Source of the DNA: Mycobacterium florentinum
GTDB lineage: Bacteria > Actinomycetota > Actinomycetes > Mycobacteriales > Mycobacteriaceae
Length of the DNA stretch: 64,000 bases
Direction: 5' to 3'
Assembly (NCBI RefSeq): GCF_010730355.1
Contig: NZ_AP022576.1
Coordinates: 5,766,001 to 5,830,000 of the forward strand
Below the pieces are notes generated by a model. It did not search any database. It was given only the letters and a program-made list of their open reading frames with translations, and was not told where the DNA came from. Numbering within the stretch: the first letter of the stretch is position 1; each line of letters starts with the position of its first letter. This document shows positions 8,191-16,899 of the stretch, in pieces. The translations under genes and the position numbers were made by a program.

Positions 8191-9752
8191 GACTTCGGCC
8201 GCAGCCCCAGTCGACGACGCCAGTCGTGCATCTCGACCAGCCGCAGCACTGCGCTGACGATCCGCGCCTTGCGCGATGAGTAAGGGTACCAATGTGTTTC
8301 GGTGGGTATGCTGACCTTCTCACTGACCACCGCTTGTGTGCGACAGTATTTCCGAATGCCGTCGGCTCCGCCCATCCGGTGACCGAGGCCGGATTCCTTC
8401 CAGCCGCCCATCGGCAGCGGAAATTGGAATACATGGATCATGGCGTTGTTGATGTTGACCCCGCCGGCTTCGATGCGCCGGCTGACTCGTTCGGCGCGAT
8501 CCTGGCTTGCCGTCCAAATACTGGCACCCAGGCCGTACGTGGTGTCGTTGGCCATGGTGATGGCCTCGTCTTCGCTCGAGACCTTCATGATCGGCAGCAG
8601 CGGCCCAAACGTTTCCTCGCGCATGCAGGCCATGGTGTGGTCGACATCCACCAACACGGTCGGCGGGTAGAACAGGCCGCGCTCGGCTCGCTTTCCGCCG
8701 GTGAGGACGCGCGCCCCGCGGTCCACCGCATCCTTGACGTGGCGCTCGACGATCGCCATCTGGGCTTCGTTGGCCAATGCGCCGATATCGGCGGAGAAGC
8801 TGCCGGCCGCGTCGTGGCCTTGGCGGAGCTTGTTGACCTCTTCGACGAGCCGAGTGGTGAATTCGTCGTACAGCGGCGCCTCGACATAGATCCGTTCGAT
8901 GGCAACGCAGGACTGACCCGAGTTGAACAGTCCACCCCAAATCGCCCCGCGAATGGTCCGCGGCAACGGTGCATCGGACAGCACGATCATTGCGTCCTTG
9001 CCGCCCAGTTCAAGGCTGACCGGGATCAGTCGCTCGGCGCAGCGGATGCCGACCTGGCGGCCGGTCTTGGTGGATCCGGTGAACTGCACCATGTCGACGG
9101 CGTCCACAACCGCCCTGCCGGTTTCGCCTCGGCCCGTCACGCAACCCAGCACCGGAGGCGCACCGATCTCGCTCCAGCCACGCACGACCTCGGCCCAGCC
9201 CAGCGGGGTTTCCTCGGACGGTTTGGTGAGCACGGCCGCCCCGGCCATCAACGCTTGTGGCACGTCGAGCATCGGCATTCCCAGCGGATAGTTCCAGGGG
9301 CAGATCACGCCGACGAGTTCGTAAGGGCGGTAACGGATGCGGAGGCCCTTGGTCGCCGAGGCAGGTCCGTGCGGGCGACGGGTTTCGTCGGCGAGGAACT
9401 CTTCGCCGTGCTTGGTGTAGTAGTTGATGACCTCCATGCACACCAGCAGCTCGATCTGGGCATCGCCCCAGGATTTTCCGGCCTCGCGGTGAACCAGGCC
9501 CAGAATGCGGTCCTGATTGTCGACGATCCAATCCAGCCAGCGCCGCAGATACACCGCACGGCCGCGCGGGCCGAGCGCCTCCCACGCCGGCTGCGCCGAT
9601 CGCAGGTCGCGGGCGAGCTGCGCCACCTCGTCGGCCGGCACGTTCGGAACCACTCCGGCGACCGAACCGTCAGCGGGGTTGTGTACCTCGACCACCGAAG
9701 CGTCGGCGGACTTGGTAGGCCGGCTTTTCGGTGGGGTCTTCGCAGTAGTCAA
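8187..9752 (-). CDS. NAD(P)-dependent aldehyde dehydrogenase
   Basis: This 521-residue member of the aldehyde dehydrogenase superfamily has the Glu motif LELGGKDAM and the nucleophile Cys in FNSGQSCVA (about residue 281). The NAD-binding region contains TGSTKTGRQVG. It oxidises an aldehyde to the acid. TTG 9752 is preferred: GAGG lies 7 bases before it, and it starts just after the ferredoxin stop; an in-frame ATG at 9788 would overlap the ferredoxin by 34 bases. Lying between a P450/ferredoxin pair and a racemase, it probably completes terminal oxidation of a methyl group (alcohol, aldehyde, acid) before CoA activation. Confidence 0.9.
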   Translation of the reverse strand: MTTAKTPPKSRPTKSADASVVEVHNPADGSVAGVVPNVPADEVAQLARDLRSAQPAWEALGPRGRAVYLRRWLDWIVDNQDRILGLVHREAGKSWGDAQIELLVCMEVINYYTKHGEEFLADETRRPHGPASATKGLRIRYRPYELVGVICPWNYPLGMPMLDVPQALMAGAAVLTKPSEETPLGWAEVVRGWSEIGAPPVLGCVTGRGETGRAVVDAVDMVQFTGSTKTGRQVGIRCAERLIPVSLELGGKDAMIVLSDAPLPRTIRGAIWGGLFNSGQSCVAIERIYVEAPLYDEFTTRLVEEVNKLRQGHDAAGSFSADIGALANEAQMAIVERHVKDAVDRGARVLTGGKRAERGLFYPPTVLVDVDHTMACMREETFGPLLPIMKVSSEDEAITMANDTTYGLGASIWTASQDRAERVSRRIEAGGVNINNAMIHVFQFPLPMGGWKESGLGHRMGGADGIRKYCRTQAVVSEKVSIPTETHWYPYSSRKARIVSAVLRLVEMHDWRRRLGLRPKS

Positions 9753-9754
9753 CG

Positions 9755-9949
9755 TCAGTCCTCTATACGAATCGCAGCAACTGGACACATCATTGCGGCT
9801 TCCTCAACCGCCTTGCGTCGATCTTCGCCGGGCTGAGCGTCGAGCACCGTTACCCATTCTTTGTCGTCTTCGATTTCGAACACGTCGGGTGCGGCGATCG
9901 TGCACTCCCCGTGCAGTTCGCAGCGATCGGTGTCGACGATGACCTTCAT
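9755..9949 (-). CDS. 3Fe-4S ferredoxin (P450 partner)
   Basis: The 64-residue ferredoxin has cysteines in CELHGEC and a later CPVAAI, which is the CxxXxxC...CP pattern of actinobacterial 3Fe-4S ferredoxins in which the fourth cysteine is replaced, here by His. These proteins pass electrons from a ferredoxin reductase to a P450. It lies 19 bp downstream of a P450 gene and 2 bp upstream of the ALDH start, so the P450 at 9969-11207 is its probable partner. A second ferredoxin of this class, with Ile at the variable position, is at 57871. Confidence 0.93.
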   Translation of the reverse strand: MKVIVDTDRCELHGECTIAAPDVFEIEDDKEWVTVLDAQPGEDRRKAVEEAAMMCPVAAIRIED

Positions 9950-9968
9950 TGCGCGTCAGTCCCGTTGC

Positions 9969-11207
9969 TCAGGCGGGGGTGACGGTGACAGGCAGCTCGT
10001 ACACGCCCCGTGAATAGGCGTCGCGGATGTAGCTGATGTCACCGGCGGGGGTGATGTCCTTGGTGCGTCGCAACAGCTCTTCCATCAGGATCTTCATCTC
10101 CAGCCCCGCGACGTGCTTGCCCAGGCACTGGTGTGGGCCGCGGCCGAAGCTGACGTGCGGGTTCTTCTCGCGGGACAGGTCGAAGGCGTTCGGATTGTCG
10201 AAGGCGCGCTCGTCGAAATTGCCCGCGGCGAACAGCATCAGGACGATATCGCCTTCTTTGATCTGTTGACCGTGCAACTCGTGATCGGCGGTGGCGGTGC
10301 GCACCAGGTGCGTGAACGGGGTTGCGATGCGCACGATTTCCTGGATCGCGGTGCCTGGGATGTCGTTGGCGTGCTCGCGCAGCCAGGCCATCTGTTGCGG
10401 GTTGCGCATCAGCTCGTGCATGCCGTGGCTCAGCGCGGTGCGGGTGCTCTCGGCGGCTCCGGAGGCCAGTAACGCCACGTTGCCCATCAGCTCGTCCTCG
10501 GAAATGACGTCAGCCCCGGCCTGAACCAGTTGCGTGATCACGTCGTCGCCGGGTTCGTTGCGCTTGACCTCACCCAGCTCTACCGCGTAGCCGAGCAGGG
10601 CGAAGATGGCCTGCATCACGTACTCGAACGAGGGGGTGATGCGGGTATCGAATGGCGCCGCGAACGTGTCGACCCAGGCGAAGAACTTCTCCCGGTCGCC
10701 GCTGGGGACGCCCAACACGTCACCGAGAGCCTCCATCGGCATCGCGTGACCGATGTCGGTGACGAAGTTGAAAGTGCCTTTTTCCAGTGCCGCGTCGACG
10801 ATGTTGACGGCGTACTCGCGAAACTTGTCCTCGAGCTTCTTGACCATCCCGGGCGTGAACGCCTTGCTCATCACTCCACGCTGGGTGCGGTGCTTGGCGC
10901 CGTCCATGGTCAGCATCGCCGGCTTGCCCCCGACCTTGGGGTCGAGCGGGGTCACCTTCCACATGTTCACCCCGCCGCGGTCGGCGGCGTACAGCTCGGA
11001 ATTTCGGTCGACTGCCCAGATGTCGTCGTGGCGGCTCACGATCCAGGCGCGGTCGATGAGCATCGGGTCGTTGAATTCGTGCAAGTAGCAGGGTGCCTCA
11101 TCGCGCAGGTAGGCGTACTGGTCCAACGGCAGCCCGAACGTCGTTGGGTCGCCGTTGGCGTAAGTGTCGGCGTCCAGAACGCGGATGTCGGGTTTTGCCG
11201 TCGTCAT
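9969..11207 (-). CDS. Cytochrome P450
   Basis: The 412-residue protein has the heme-thiolate motif FGRGPHQCLG (Cys about residue 360) and the ExxR motif QEIVR. The I-helix reads LASGAAESTRT, with Glu-Ser-Thr in place of the more usual acid-Thr-Thr. It would hydroxylate a hydrophobic substrate using O2 and the ferredoxin encoded just downstream. ATG 11207 follows AGGAG by 8 bases. It is the first gene of a four-gene operon (P450, ferredoxin, ALDH, racemase), a set fitted to omega-oxidation and epimerisation of a methyl-branched chain. I do not assign a CYP family number. Confidence 0.92.
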   Translation of the reverse strand: MTTAKPDIRVLDADTYANGDPTTFGLPLDQYAYLRDEAPCYLHEFNDPMLIDRAWIVSRHDDIWAVDRNSELYAADRGGVNMWKVTPLDPKVGGKPAMLTMDGAKHRTQRGVMSKAFTPGMVKKLEDKFREYAVNIVDAALEKGTFNFVTDIGHAMPMEALGDVLGVPSGDREKFFAWVDTFAAPFDTRITPSFEYVMQAIFALLGYAVELGEVKRNEPGDDVITQLVQAGADVISEDELMGNVALLASGAAESTRTALSHGMHELMRNPQQMAWLREHANDIPGTAIQEIVRIATPFTHLVRTATADHELHGQQIKEGDIVLMLFAAGNFDERAFDNPNAFDLSREKNPHVSFGRGPHQCLGKHVAGLEMKILMEELLRRTKDITPAGDISYIRDAYSRGVYELPVTVTPA

Positions 11208-11295
11208 CTATCGACTCCTAATCGAGAAACACAAAGAGGCTTCGGGGGCACTCGGGCCGATCCGCCCCCTACGGATTATGAGTTAAGCAGTCTCA

Positions 11296-11361
11296 ATTAT
11301 GGTTTGTGGGTACGGAACGTGTCAAGCGTCATAGTCGCTCCATAACGTGTCGGGTGTCATA
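11296..11361 (-). promoter_or_regulatory. P450-operon promoter with 18-bp direct repeats
   Basis: On the minus strand a -35 box TTGACA (11325-11320) and a -10 box CATAAT (11301-11296) are 18 bp apart, giving a start site near 11289 and an 80-base leader before the P450. Two direct repeats overlap and precede the -35: AACGTGTCAAGCGTCATA (plus-strand 11316-11333) and AACGTGTCGGGTGTCATA (11344-11361), 15 of 18 identical, 28 bp apart. They are probably sites for a regulator of this operon. Confidence 0.6.
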
Positions 11362-11375
11362 TGCGAAAGGCCAGG

Positions 11376-12539
11376 TCAGCGCGGTGGGCGCAGGCCGAAT
11401 GTGGACGAGATGATGTCGCGCTGGATCTCGTTGGTTCCCGCGTAGATCGTGGGCGCGATACTGAGCCTCAGGTGTCGCTCCATGTCGAATTCGGTGCTGT
11501 AGCCGTAGCCTCCCATCATCTGAACGCCTTCTAGCGCAACCTTTTTAGCGGTTTCGGTCACTTTGACTTTGGACATCGACGTCGCCCGGACCCACTCCTC
11601 GGGGGTGCCGATCTGGTGCTCGATGTGTTGCACGGTTGCATAGGTGAGTGCTCGTGCTGATTCGATTTCGATGGCCAGGTCGGCGATGCGATGCCGCAGC
11701 GCTTGGAACGACCCGATCGGGACGCCGAACTGTTCGCGCTCGGTGACGTAGGCCAGCAAGTCGTCGAAGGCCCGCTGCGCCATGCCGAGGCCCTGTGCCG
11801 CGCAGACCAGCCGCTCGCCGTTCAGTCCGGCCATGATCTGCTTCCACGCATTGCCCTCGGTGCCCACCACCGCCGATTCGGGTACGAAGACGTCGGTGAA
11901 AAACAGGTCATTGACCTCGCTGCCGCCCATCGTCGAGATTGGCCGGATCTGTAGGCCCTCCGTGTCGGCAGGCACTTCGAGCAGCGTCAGGCCGTCGTGC
12001 GGCCGGACACCCCGCGAGCTGCGCACGACCACCAGGATCGTGGTCGCGAACTGTGCGTCGGAGCACCAGGTCTTCTGCCCCCGCACCCGCCAGCCGCCGT
12101 CAACCTTCTCGGCCTTGCAGCTGACGCCGGCCGCATCCGATCCGGCGCCCGGTTCGGAGATGCTGATCGACATCACCTTGCCCGAGCAGATGGCGCCCAG
12201 TGCGGCCTTCTTTTGCTCCTCGGTGGCAAACCGCTTGTAGATGCCGGCGACGGTATGGGAGCTGCCGGCTCCGTGGACCGGCGCCAGGCCCCGCCAAAGC
12301 TGCTCGAACAAGATGACCTGTTCAGTCAGTCCACCCCCGCTGCCGCCGTATTCTTCGGGAATCGAAACTCCGAGATAGCCTGTCTCCGCGAGCTTTTGGT
12401 ACAGACCAGCGTGGTGTTGTTCGGCGCCGTTATCGGTCAACGCATCGCGCTGCTCGCGGGTGCCGCATTCCTTGCGACAAAAGTCGCGCACGGCAATGGC
12501 GAAGTCCCGTTGCTCGTCGGTGAGTCCCACCGCGTCCAT
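11376..12539 (-). CDS. Acyl-CoA dehydrogenase
   Basis: The 387-residue protein has the full fold: IPEEYGGSGGG, the FAD/substrate segment ISISEPGAGSD, MMGGYGYS and IYAGTNEIQRD. At the MCAD catalytic position the residue is Ala (YAGT), but a Glu sits at the isovaleryl-CoA-dehydrogenase position (GLNGERL, about 244), which is the likely base. The ATG is preceded by AGGAG on the minus strand. It is transcribed toward the P450 operon, whose own promoter lies in the 168-bp gap between them, so it need not be co-transcribed with it. It probably desaturates an acyl-CoA made by that operon. Confidence 0.92.
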   Translation of the reverse strand: MDAVGLTDEQRDFAIAVRDFCRKECGTREQRDALTDNGAEQHHAGLYQKLAETGYLGVSIPEEYGGSGGGLTEQVILFEQLWRGLAPVHGAGSSHTVAGIYKRFATEEQKKAALGAICSGKVMSISISEPGAGSDAAGVSCKAEKVDGGWRVRGQKTWCSDAQFATTILVVVRSSRGVRPHDGLTLLEVPADTEGLQIRPISTMGGSEVNDLFFTDVFVPESAVVGTEGNAWKQIMAGLNGERLVCAAQGLGMAQRAFDDLLAYVTEREQFGVPIGSFQALRHRIADLAIEIESARALTYATVQHIEHQIGTPEEWVRATSMSKVKVTETAKKVALEGVQMMGGYGYSTEFDMERHLRLSIAPTIYAGTNEIQRDIISSTFGLRPPR

Positions 12540-12643
12540 CTCAGCTCCTTTGCAGAACGACCGCTCGCGTCGAAGAAGGTTAGCGTCGTCCGGGACTTGT
12601 CGTCACCATGGTTCGATTCGCTTCGAATGGTAGGCGGGGGTTT

Positions 12644-12655
12644 TTGACCGGTCAA
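12644..12655. promoter_or_regulatory. TTGACCGGTCAA palindrome in a divergent intergenic region
   Basis: The 283-bp gap between the minus-strand acyl-CoA dehydrogenase (start 12539) and the plus-strand carotenoid oxygenase (start 12823) contains the perfect 12-bp palindrome TTGACCGGTCAA. A possible promoter for the oxygenase is TTTACG (12768-12773) with TACAGT (12792-12797), 18 bp apart. The TetR gene at 15469 in the same operon could act here. No other structure was seen in the gap. Confidence 0.35.
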
Positions 12656-12822
12656 CACCGCCATCATCAGGCATTGCTACGGCTTCGACAGTTCGTGGGG
12701 TCGCCCTCGCCCGGTCGGCATCACGGCCGTACGGAGGTTCTCGGTTCGGCGGCTGAGATAACGGTCGTTTACGATGGTTGAATACCACTGATACAGTCGG
12801 TCTGGGGTTGAAAAGGAGCGTC

Positions 12823-14316
12823 ATGGGATATCCGCTGCCGGTAGAGACGGCGCTTCGAGGTCCATTCGCGCCAATGCGGTTCGAGGCGACCGTCGAGGAA
12901 TGCATCGTCAGTCAGGGTGAGATCCCCAAAGACCTCGCCGGTGGCTACTACCGGGTGGGGCCCACCTGGAAGCGTCCGACCAAACAAGGCACCAACCCGT
13001 TGCTGAGTATGGACGGAATGGTCCAGGCCATCACGTTCGAAAACGGGCGTGCGGACTTCCGCAACCGCTGGGTACGGACACCGAAGTACCTGCTGGAGGA
13101 GAAGCACCAACGCGGCATGTTCGCCTGGTCGGACGGTGGTTTCCACGACTGGCGCGACTTCGCGTATGGAGACGTGGAACGAGACCGTCACAACGCGCAC
13201 ACCCCGCAGGGCACGAACAACATCAACGTGTTCCCGTTCGCGGGCCACATGGTCGTGTCCGGAGAGCAGGGCGGCGCCCCGATCGCCATCGACCCGATCA
13301 CGTTGGACACCAAGGGCATCGTCGACTGGTCGCCGGCGCTGTCGCCCGGTCTGCACGAGCCGGTGGCGTTCGGCGACTGCTCCTTTGCCGCGCACCCGAA
13401 ATGGGACCACGACACCGGCGTGCTCTACGGCTGGACCTACCGTGACGTTGCGCCGTTCGTCACCTTGCACACCGTCCACCCGGACGGCCGCGTCGACTCC
13501 CGCGAAATATGGGATGCGCCGTACAACACTGTGGCCCATGATATTTGGCTCACCCCGGAATGGATGGTGATGCCGTTCCAGCCCTTCACGGTGAGCAAGG
13601 AACGTATCGCGAAGGGGCTCGGGGTCTGGGGCTGGGAAACCGACCTGCCCATCACCCTGGCGCTGATTCCCCGCCACGACCACGAAGCCGAGATTCGGTG
13701 GATCACCACCGGATTGCCCGCGCAGTACGTGATGCACACGATGCAGGCCAACGTCCGCGACGGCAAGCTGCTCTTGGACGCACCGATCTTCAACCGGCCG
13801 CCATTCCCGTTCGAACAGGATTTCGCGGAAGGCGACGAGGTCGCATTGTTCTTCTCGATCGCCTCCAGCAGGCTCGGCCGCTGGACGGTCGACCTCGCGA
13901 CCGGTGACACCACCAGCGAACTGCTATCGGACCGGCCCAGCGAGCTGCCCAAGGTCGACGAGCGGTTCTTCGGCAAGGGTTACCGGTGGGGCTATCAGGT
14001 CGGCGGCGTGGTCAAACGCAACGGAATGTCGATGAACAGCCTGGTGGTCACCGACATGGAGACGTTGTCGGACCAGGTGTACCAGATCCGCGACGGACAG
14101 CCGGCCGCAGTGCTGGAGGCGAGCTTCGCGCCACGCCACAAAGATTCGCCGGAGGGCGACGGTTATGTGATCGTCCCGGTCTCGTGGTGGGCCGAGAAGC
14201 GCAGTGAGTACCTGATTTTCGACACCGATGACATTACTAAGGGGCCGATCTGCACGATCGAGCTGCCGTTCGCGTTCGGGTGGACTCCGCACGGCCACTG
14301 GATGGATTTCCGTTAA
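12823..14316 (+). CDS. Carotenoid oxygenase family protein
   Basis: The 497-residue protein matches the carotenoid cleavage oxygenase/RPE65 family, a seven-bladed propeller with four iron-binding histidines. Candidates are the His in AAHPKWD (about 191), VAHDIW (about 239), VMHTMQ (about 305) and the C-terminal GWTPHGHWMDF (about 491). The early GGYYRVGPTWKRPT and MDGMVQAITF motifs are also typical. Family members cleave C=C bonds in carotenoids, retinoids, stilbenes or lignin-like compounds with O2. ATG 12823 follows AAAGGAG. The next gene, an acyl-CoA dehydrogenase, begins with no gap, suggesting that the cleavage product is degraded further. Confidence 0.92.
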   Translation: MGYPLPVETALRGPFAPMRFEATVEECIVSQGEIPKDLAGGYYRVGPTWKRPTKQGTNPLLSMDGMVQAITFENGRADFRNRWVRTPKYLLEEKHQRGMFAWSDGGFHDWRDFAYGDVERDRHNAHTPQGTNNINVFPFAGHMVVSGEQGGAPIAIDPITLDTKGIVDWSPALSPGLHEPVAFGDCSFAAHPKWDHDTGVLYGWTYRDVAPFVTLHTVHPDGRVDSREIWDAPYNTVAHDIWLTPEWMVMPFQPFTVSKERIAKGLGVWGWETDLPITLALIPRHDHEAEIRWITTGLPAQYVMHTMQANVRDGKLLLDAPIFNRPPFPFEQDFAEGDEVALFFSIASSRLGRWTVDLATGDTTSELLSDRPSELPKVDERFFGKGYRWGYQVGGVVKRNGMSMNSLVVTDMETLSDQVYQIRDGQPAAVLEASFAPRHKDSPEGDGYVIVPVSWWAEKRSEYLIFDTDDITKGPICTIELPFAFGWTPHGHWMDFR

Positions 14317-15456
14317 GTGACGCTCGCGCAGACACGATCGGTTTTCACCCGGGAGCAAGAACAGTTCCGCGACCAGGTGTGCCGGTTCCTCGACGACGAC
14401 GTGGTGCCGGAATATTCGAGTTGGCTGGCTGATGGCAAGCCGTCGCGACGGTTTTGGCACGGCGCGGCCGAAGCCGGCATTTTGGGGATTGGTGTCCCCG
14501 AGCAGTTCGGCGGCATGCCTGGTTCGGACTATCGGCACAGTGCGGTCGTCACCGAAGAGATCCAGGCACGAGGCCTGGCCATCGGTGGTTTGCGCGTACA
14601 GACAGATATCTGTCTGCCCTATCTGCTGCACCACGGCTCTGCCGAACAGCGGGCCACCTGGTTGCCCCGGATGGCGCGCGGCGACGTGGTGGTCGCGCTG
14701 GGCCTGTCCGAGCCGGGAGCCGGGTCCGATCTCAAGGCGATGTCGACGCGGGCCCGCCGGTCCGGCGATCACTACATGGTGAACGGCGCCAAGACGTTCA
14801 TCTCCAATGGCGCCGCCGCTGACCTGGTGATTCTGGCGGTCAAGACCGACCCGGACGCGGGTCGGCGCGGGATCAGCCTGCTGCTCGTGGAAACCTCCAC
14901 ACCCGGCTTTGCTCGTGGCCGCAAGCTGGACAAGTTGGGACTGCGTGCACAGGATCTCGCCGAGATCTCGTTCATCGACATGCAGGTCCCCGTCGAAAAC
15001 CTCCTCGGGGTGGAGAACGACGGGTTCACCTATCTGACGTCGAACCTCGCGCAGGAGCGGTTGTCGATTGCGGTGAATTCGCAGGCCGCTGCCGCCGCCG
15101 CGCTTTCCTGGGCGCTCGAGGATCACCCACGCGGCGCAGGTCCGGGCCAGGACGTGAAGTTCACGCTGGCCCAGTGCGCGGCCGAGGTGGCGGCGGGCCA
15201 AGCGCTCATCGACCAGGCGCTGTTGCGCCACGTCGAGGGCCGGCTCAGTGGCGCCGACGCCGCGATCGCCAAGCTGTACTGCACCGAATTGCAGGGCCGG
15301 GTGGTGGATCGCTGTCTGGCAATCGCTGACCCGTCCACCGCGCTGCTCGCCGACTCCAGGTTGGGCAACGCTTATCTCGATGGCCGGGTAAGCCGGATTT
15401 ACGGCGGATCCAGCGAAATCATGAAGGTAATCATCGGCCAGAGCCTCGGCTTATGA
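14317..15456 (+). CDS. Acyl-CoA dehydrogenase
   Basis: This 379-residue protein starts at GTG directly after the TAA of the carotenoid oxygenase. It has VPEQFGGMPG, the segment ALGLSEPGAGSD and RIYGGSSEIMK. Gly replaces the MCAD catalytic Glu (YGGS), while the isovaleryl-type Glu is kept in NLAQERLS (about 248). It is expected to oxidise an acyl-CoA to the enoyl-CoA. Direct abutment to the carotenoid oxygenase and the TetR gene 12 bp downstream show a three-gene operon. Confidence 0.92.
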   Translation: MTLAQTRSVFTREQEQFRDQVCRFLDDDVVPEYSSWLADGKPSRRFWHGAAEAGILGIGVPEQFGGMPGSDYRHSAVVTEEIQARGLAIGGLRVQTDICLPYLLHHGSAEQRATWLPRMARGDVVVALGLSEPGAGSDLKAMSTRARRSGDHYMVNGAKTFISNGAAADLVILAVKTDPDAGRRGISLLLVETSTPGFARGRKLDKLGLRAQDLAEISFIDMQVPVENLLGVENDGFTYLTSNLAQERLSIAVNSQAAAAAALSWALEDHPRGAGPGQDVKFTLAQCAAEVAAGQALIDQALLRHVEGRLSGADAAIAKLYCTELQGRVVDRCLAIADPSTALLADSRLGNAYLDGRVSRIYGGSSEIMKVIIGQSLGL

Positions 15457-15468
15457 GAGGCTGCTAGC

Positions 15469-16038
15469 GTGACGCCCGACGAAAAGATCCTGGCAGCAGC
15501 CGAGAAGCTGTTCTTTGAACGTAGTTTTGACGGAGTCGGCGTCGACGAGATCGGCAAGGTCGCCGGCACCACGGGGTCGGCGATCTACCGCCACTTTCCC
15601 AGCAAAGATGCGATCTTGGCGGCCCTTTTCGACAAGACCCTCGACACGATTCTGGTGCGTCTTGGCGAGCCCGACGAGGATCCCATCGCCGAGCTGAACA
15701 AGCTGGTGCGCGCATTTGTGGGGCTGGCGAAAAGTCACGAGCGGTTGGTGTCCATTTGGCTGCGCGATCAGCGCTCACTTGCCGAGCGCTATCGCCGGGA
15801 ACACGACCGCCGGCATCGCCGCATCAATCAGCGGTGGATCGATTGCCTGAAGCGGTGTTTCCCCGATCGTTCAACCGACGAGATCATCACGGCCACACGG
15901 GGTGTGCAGTTGCTGCTGCTGTCCGAAGCGCTGCGCCCACCTGGAGGACGGCGTGCCAAGCAGGCCGAGGAGCTGCTGGCCCAGATGGCATTGGCATCGA
16001 TCGGGGCCTTGGAACTGGAAGCCGCCGCTAAGCGCTGA
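15469..16038 (+). CDS. TetR family transcriptional regulator
   Basis: The 189-residue protein starts at GTG 15469. The helix-turn-helix is at about residues 20-50 (VDEIGKVAGTTGSAIYRHFPSKDAIL as two helices and turn). The C-terminal ligand domain is rich in Arg and His and is not recognised. It is the third gene of the carotenoid oxygenase-acyl-CoA dehydrogenase operon and probably autoregulates it. Its 3' end overlaps the convergent hydrolase gene by 11 bp. Confidence 0.9.
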   Translation: MTPDEKILAAAEKLFFERSFDGVGVDEIGKVAGTTGSAIYRHFPSKDAILAALFDKTLDTILVRLGEPDEDPIAELNKLVRAFVGLAKSHERLVSIWLRDQRSLAERYRREHDRRHRRINQRWIDCLKRCFPDRSTDEIITATRGVQLLLLSEALRPPGGRRAKQAEELLAQMALASIGALELEAAAKR

Positions 16039-16843
16039 CGAAATCCAGCAGCGCGGATTCGAATACGTCCGGTGCCTCGAGCATCGGGTAATGCCCGCAG
16101 TCGGGAATCTCAACGAGGGCGGCGTTCTTCAGCTGTTCCTGCAGCCAGCGGGCCCCCTTTGCCGAGTGCACGGGGTCGTTGGTACCGATGATCTGCAACA
16201 CCGGTTGCTCCACCCGCGGGATGTCGGCCAGCAGATCGGTCGTCAGTAACGATCGGTAGCAGGCCACGGCGGCCCAGGAGGGCATCCGAAGCGAGCAACG
16301 GACCAGCCAATCGACCGTTCGCGGATCCGGCTCGTGCGCGAATGCCGAGGCGATCGTGCGGTATCGGGCGCTCACCCGGTTGGTGTGCTCGTCGGCGACC
16401 ATTCCCGCCAGCAGTGGCTCGGGCGGCCCGCCGAAGGGGAAGTCTGCGCTTCGGCTGGCGCGAACGCCGTTTGACCCCACCAGCACCAATGCCGCGATCA
16501 ATTCGGGTGCGGTCGCGGCGGCCCGAAAGGCCACCTGCCCGCCGAACGAGTGACCAACCAGCGTCGCGGTCCGCACGTCGCGCCGTTGCAGCGCGGTGAC
16601 GAGATCGGCTGCGAGCCGGTCGATGTCGTAGCCCTGCAGTGGATTGTCGGACAGCCCGTGACCGCGTTGGTCCACGCATAGGACACGAAATCCGCGCTCG
16701 GTGAGCACCCGGACCTGGCGATCCCACAGCTCGTGGTCGAGGCCGAAGCCCGAAATCAGCACCACGGCAGGCCCATCGCCGAGGTCCTGAACGTGAATCC
16801 GCACCCCGCCATCGGCGTCGACAAATGCCACTTTAGGTATCAC
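16028..16843 (-). CDS. Alpha/beta hydrolase
   Basis: The 271-residue protein has an alpha/beta-hydrolase triad: nucleophile Ser in VGHSFGGQ (about 97), acid Asp in IGTNDPVH, and His in DCGHYPMLE near the C-terminus. The oxyanion segment is LISGFGLDHELW. It may hydrolyse an ester, a lactone or a C-C bond of a ring-fission product. GTG 16843 is taken as start with GAAG directly before it; GTG five codons later is an alternative. The promoter is shared with the divergent crotonase gene 56 bp away. Confidence 0.88.
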   Translation of the reverse strand: MIPKVAFVDADGGVRIHVQDLGDGPAVVLISGFGLDHELWDRQVRVLTERGFRVLCVDQRGHGLSDNPLQGYDIDRLAADLVTALQRRDVRTATLVGHSFGGQVAFRAAATAPELIAALVLVGSNGVRASRSADFPFGGPPEPLLAGMVADEHTNRVSARYRTIASAFAHEPDPRTVDWLVRCSLRMPSWAAVACYRSLLTTDLLADIPRVEQPVLQIIGTNDPVHSAKGARWLQEQLKNAALVEIPDCGHYPMLEAPDVFESALLDFVSA

Positions 16844-16899
16844 CTTCGATCATGTAGATTTATGAGCTTGTTGATCTTAATAATACGGGGGAAGGCCTG

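Noticed and set aside
8292..9836. 514-codon plus-strand frame
   Set aside because: It is antisense to the aldehyde dehydrogenase and ferredoxin, whose active-site motifs are intact; long antisense frames are expected in GC-rich DNA with third-position bias.
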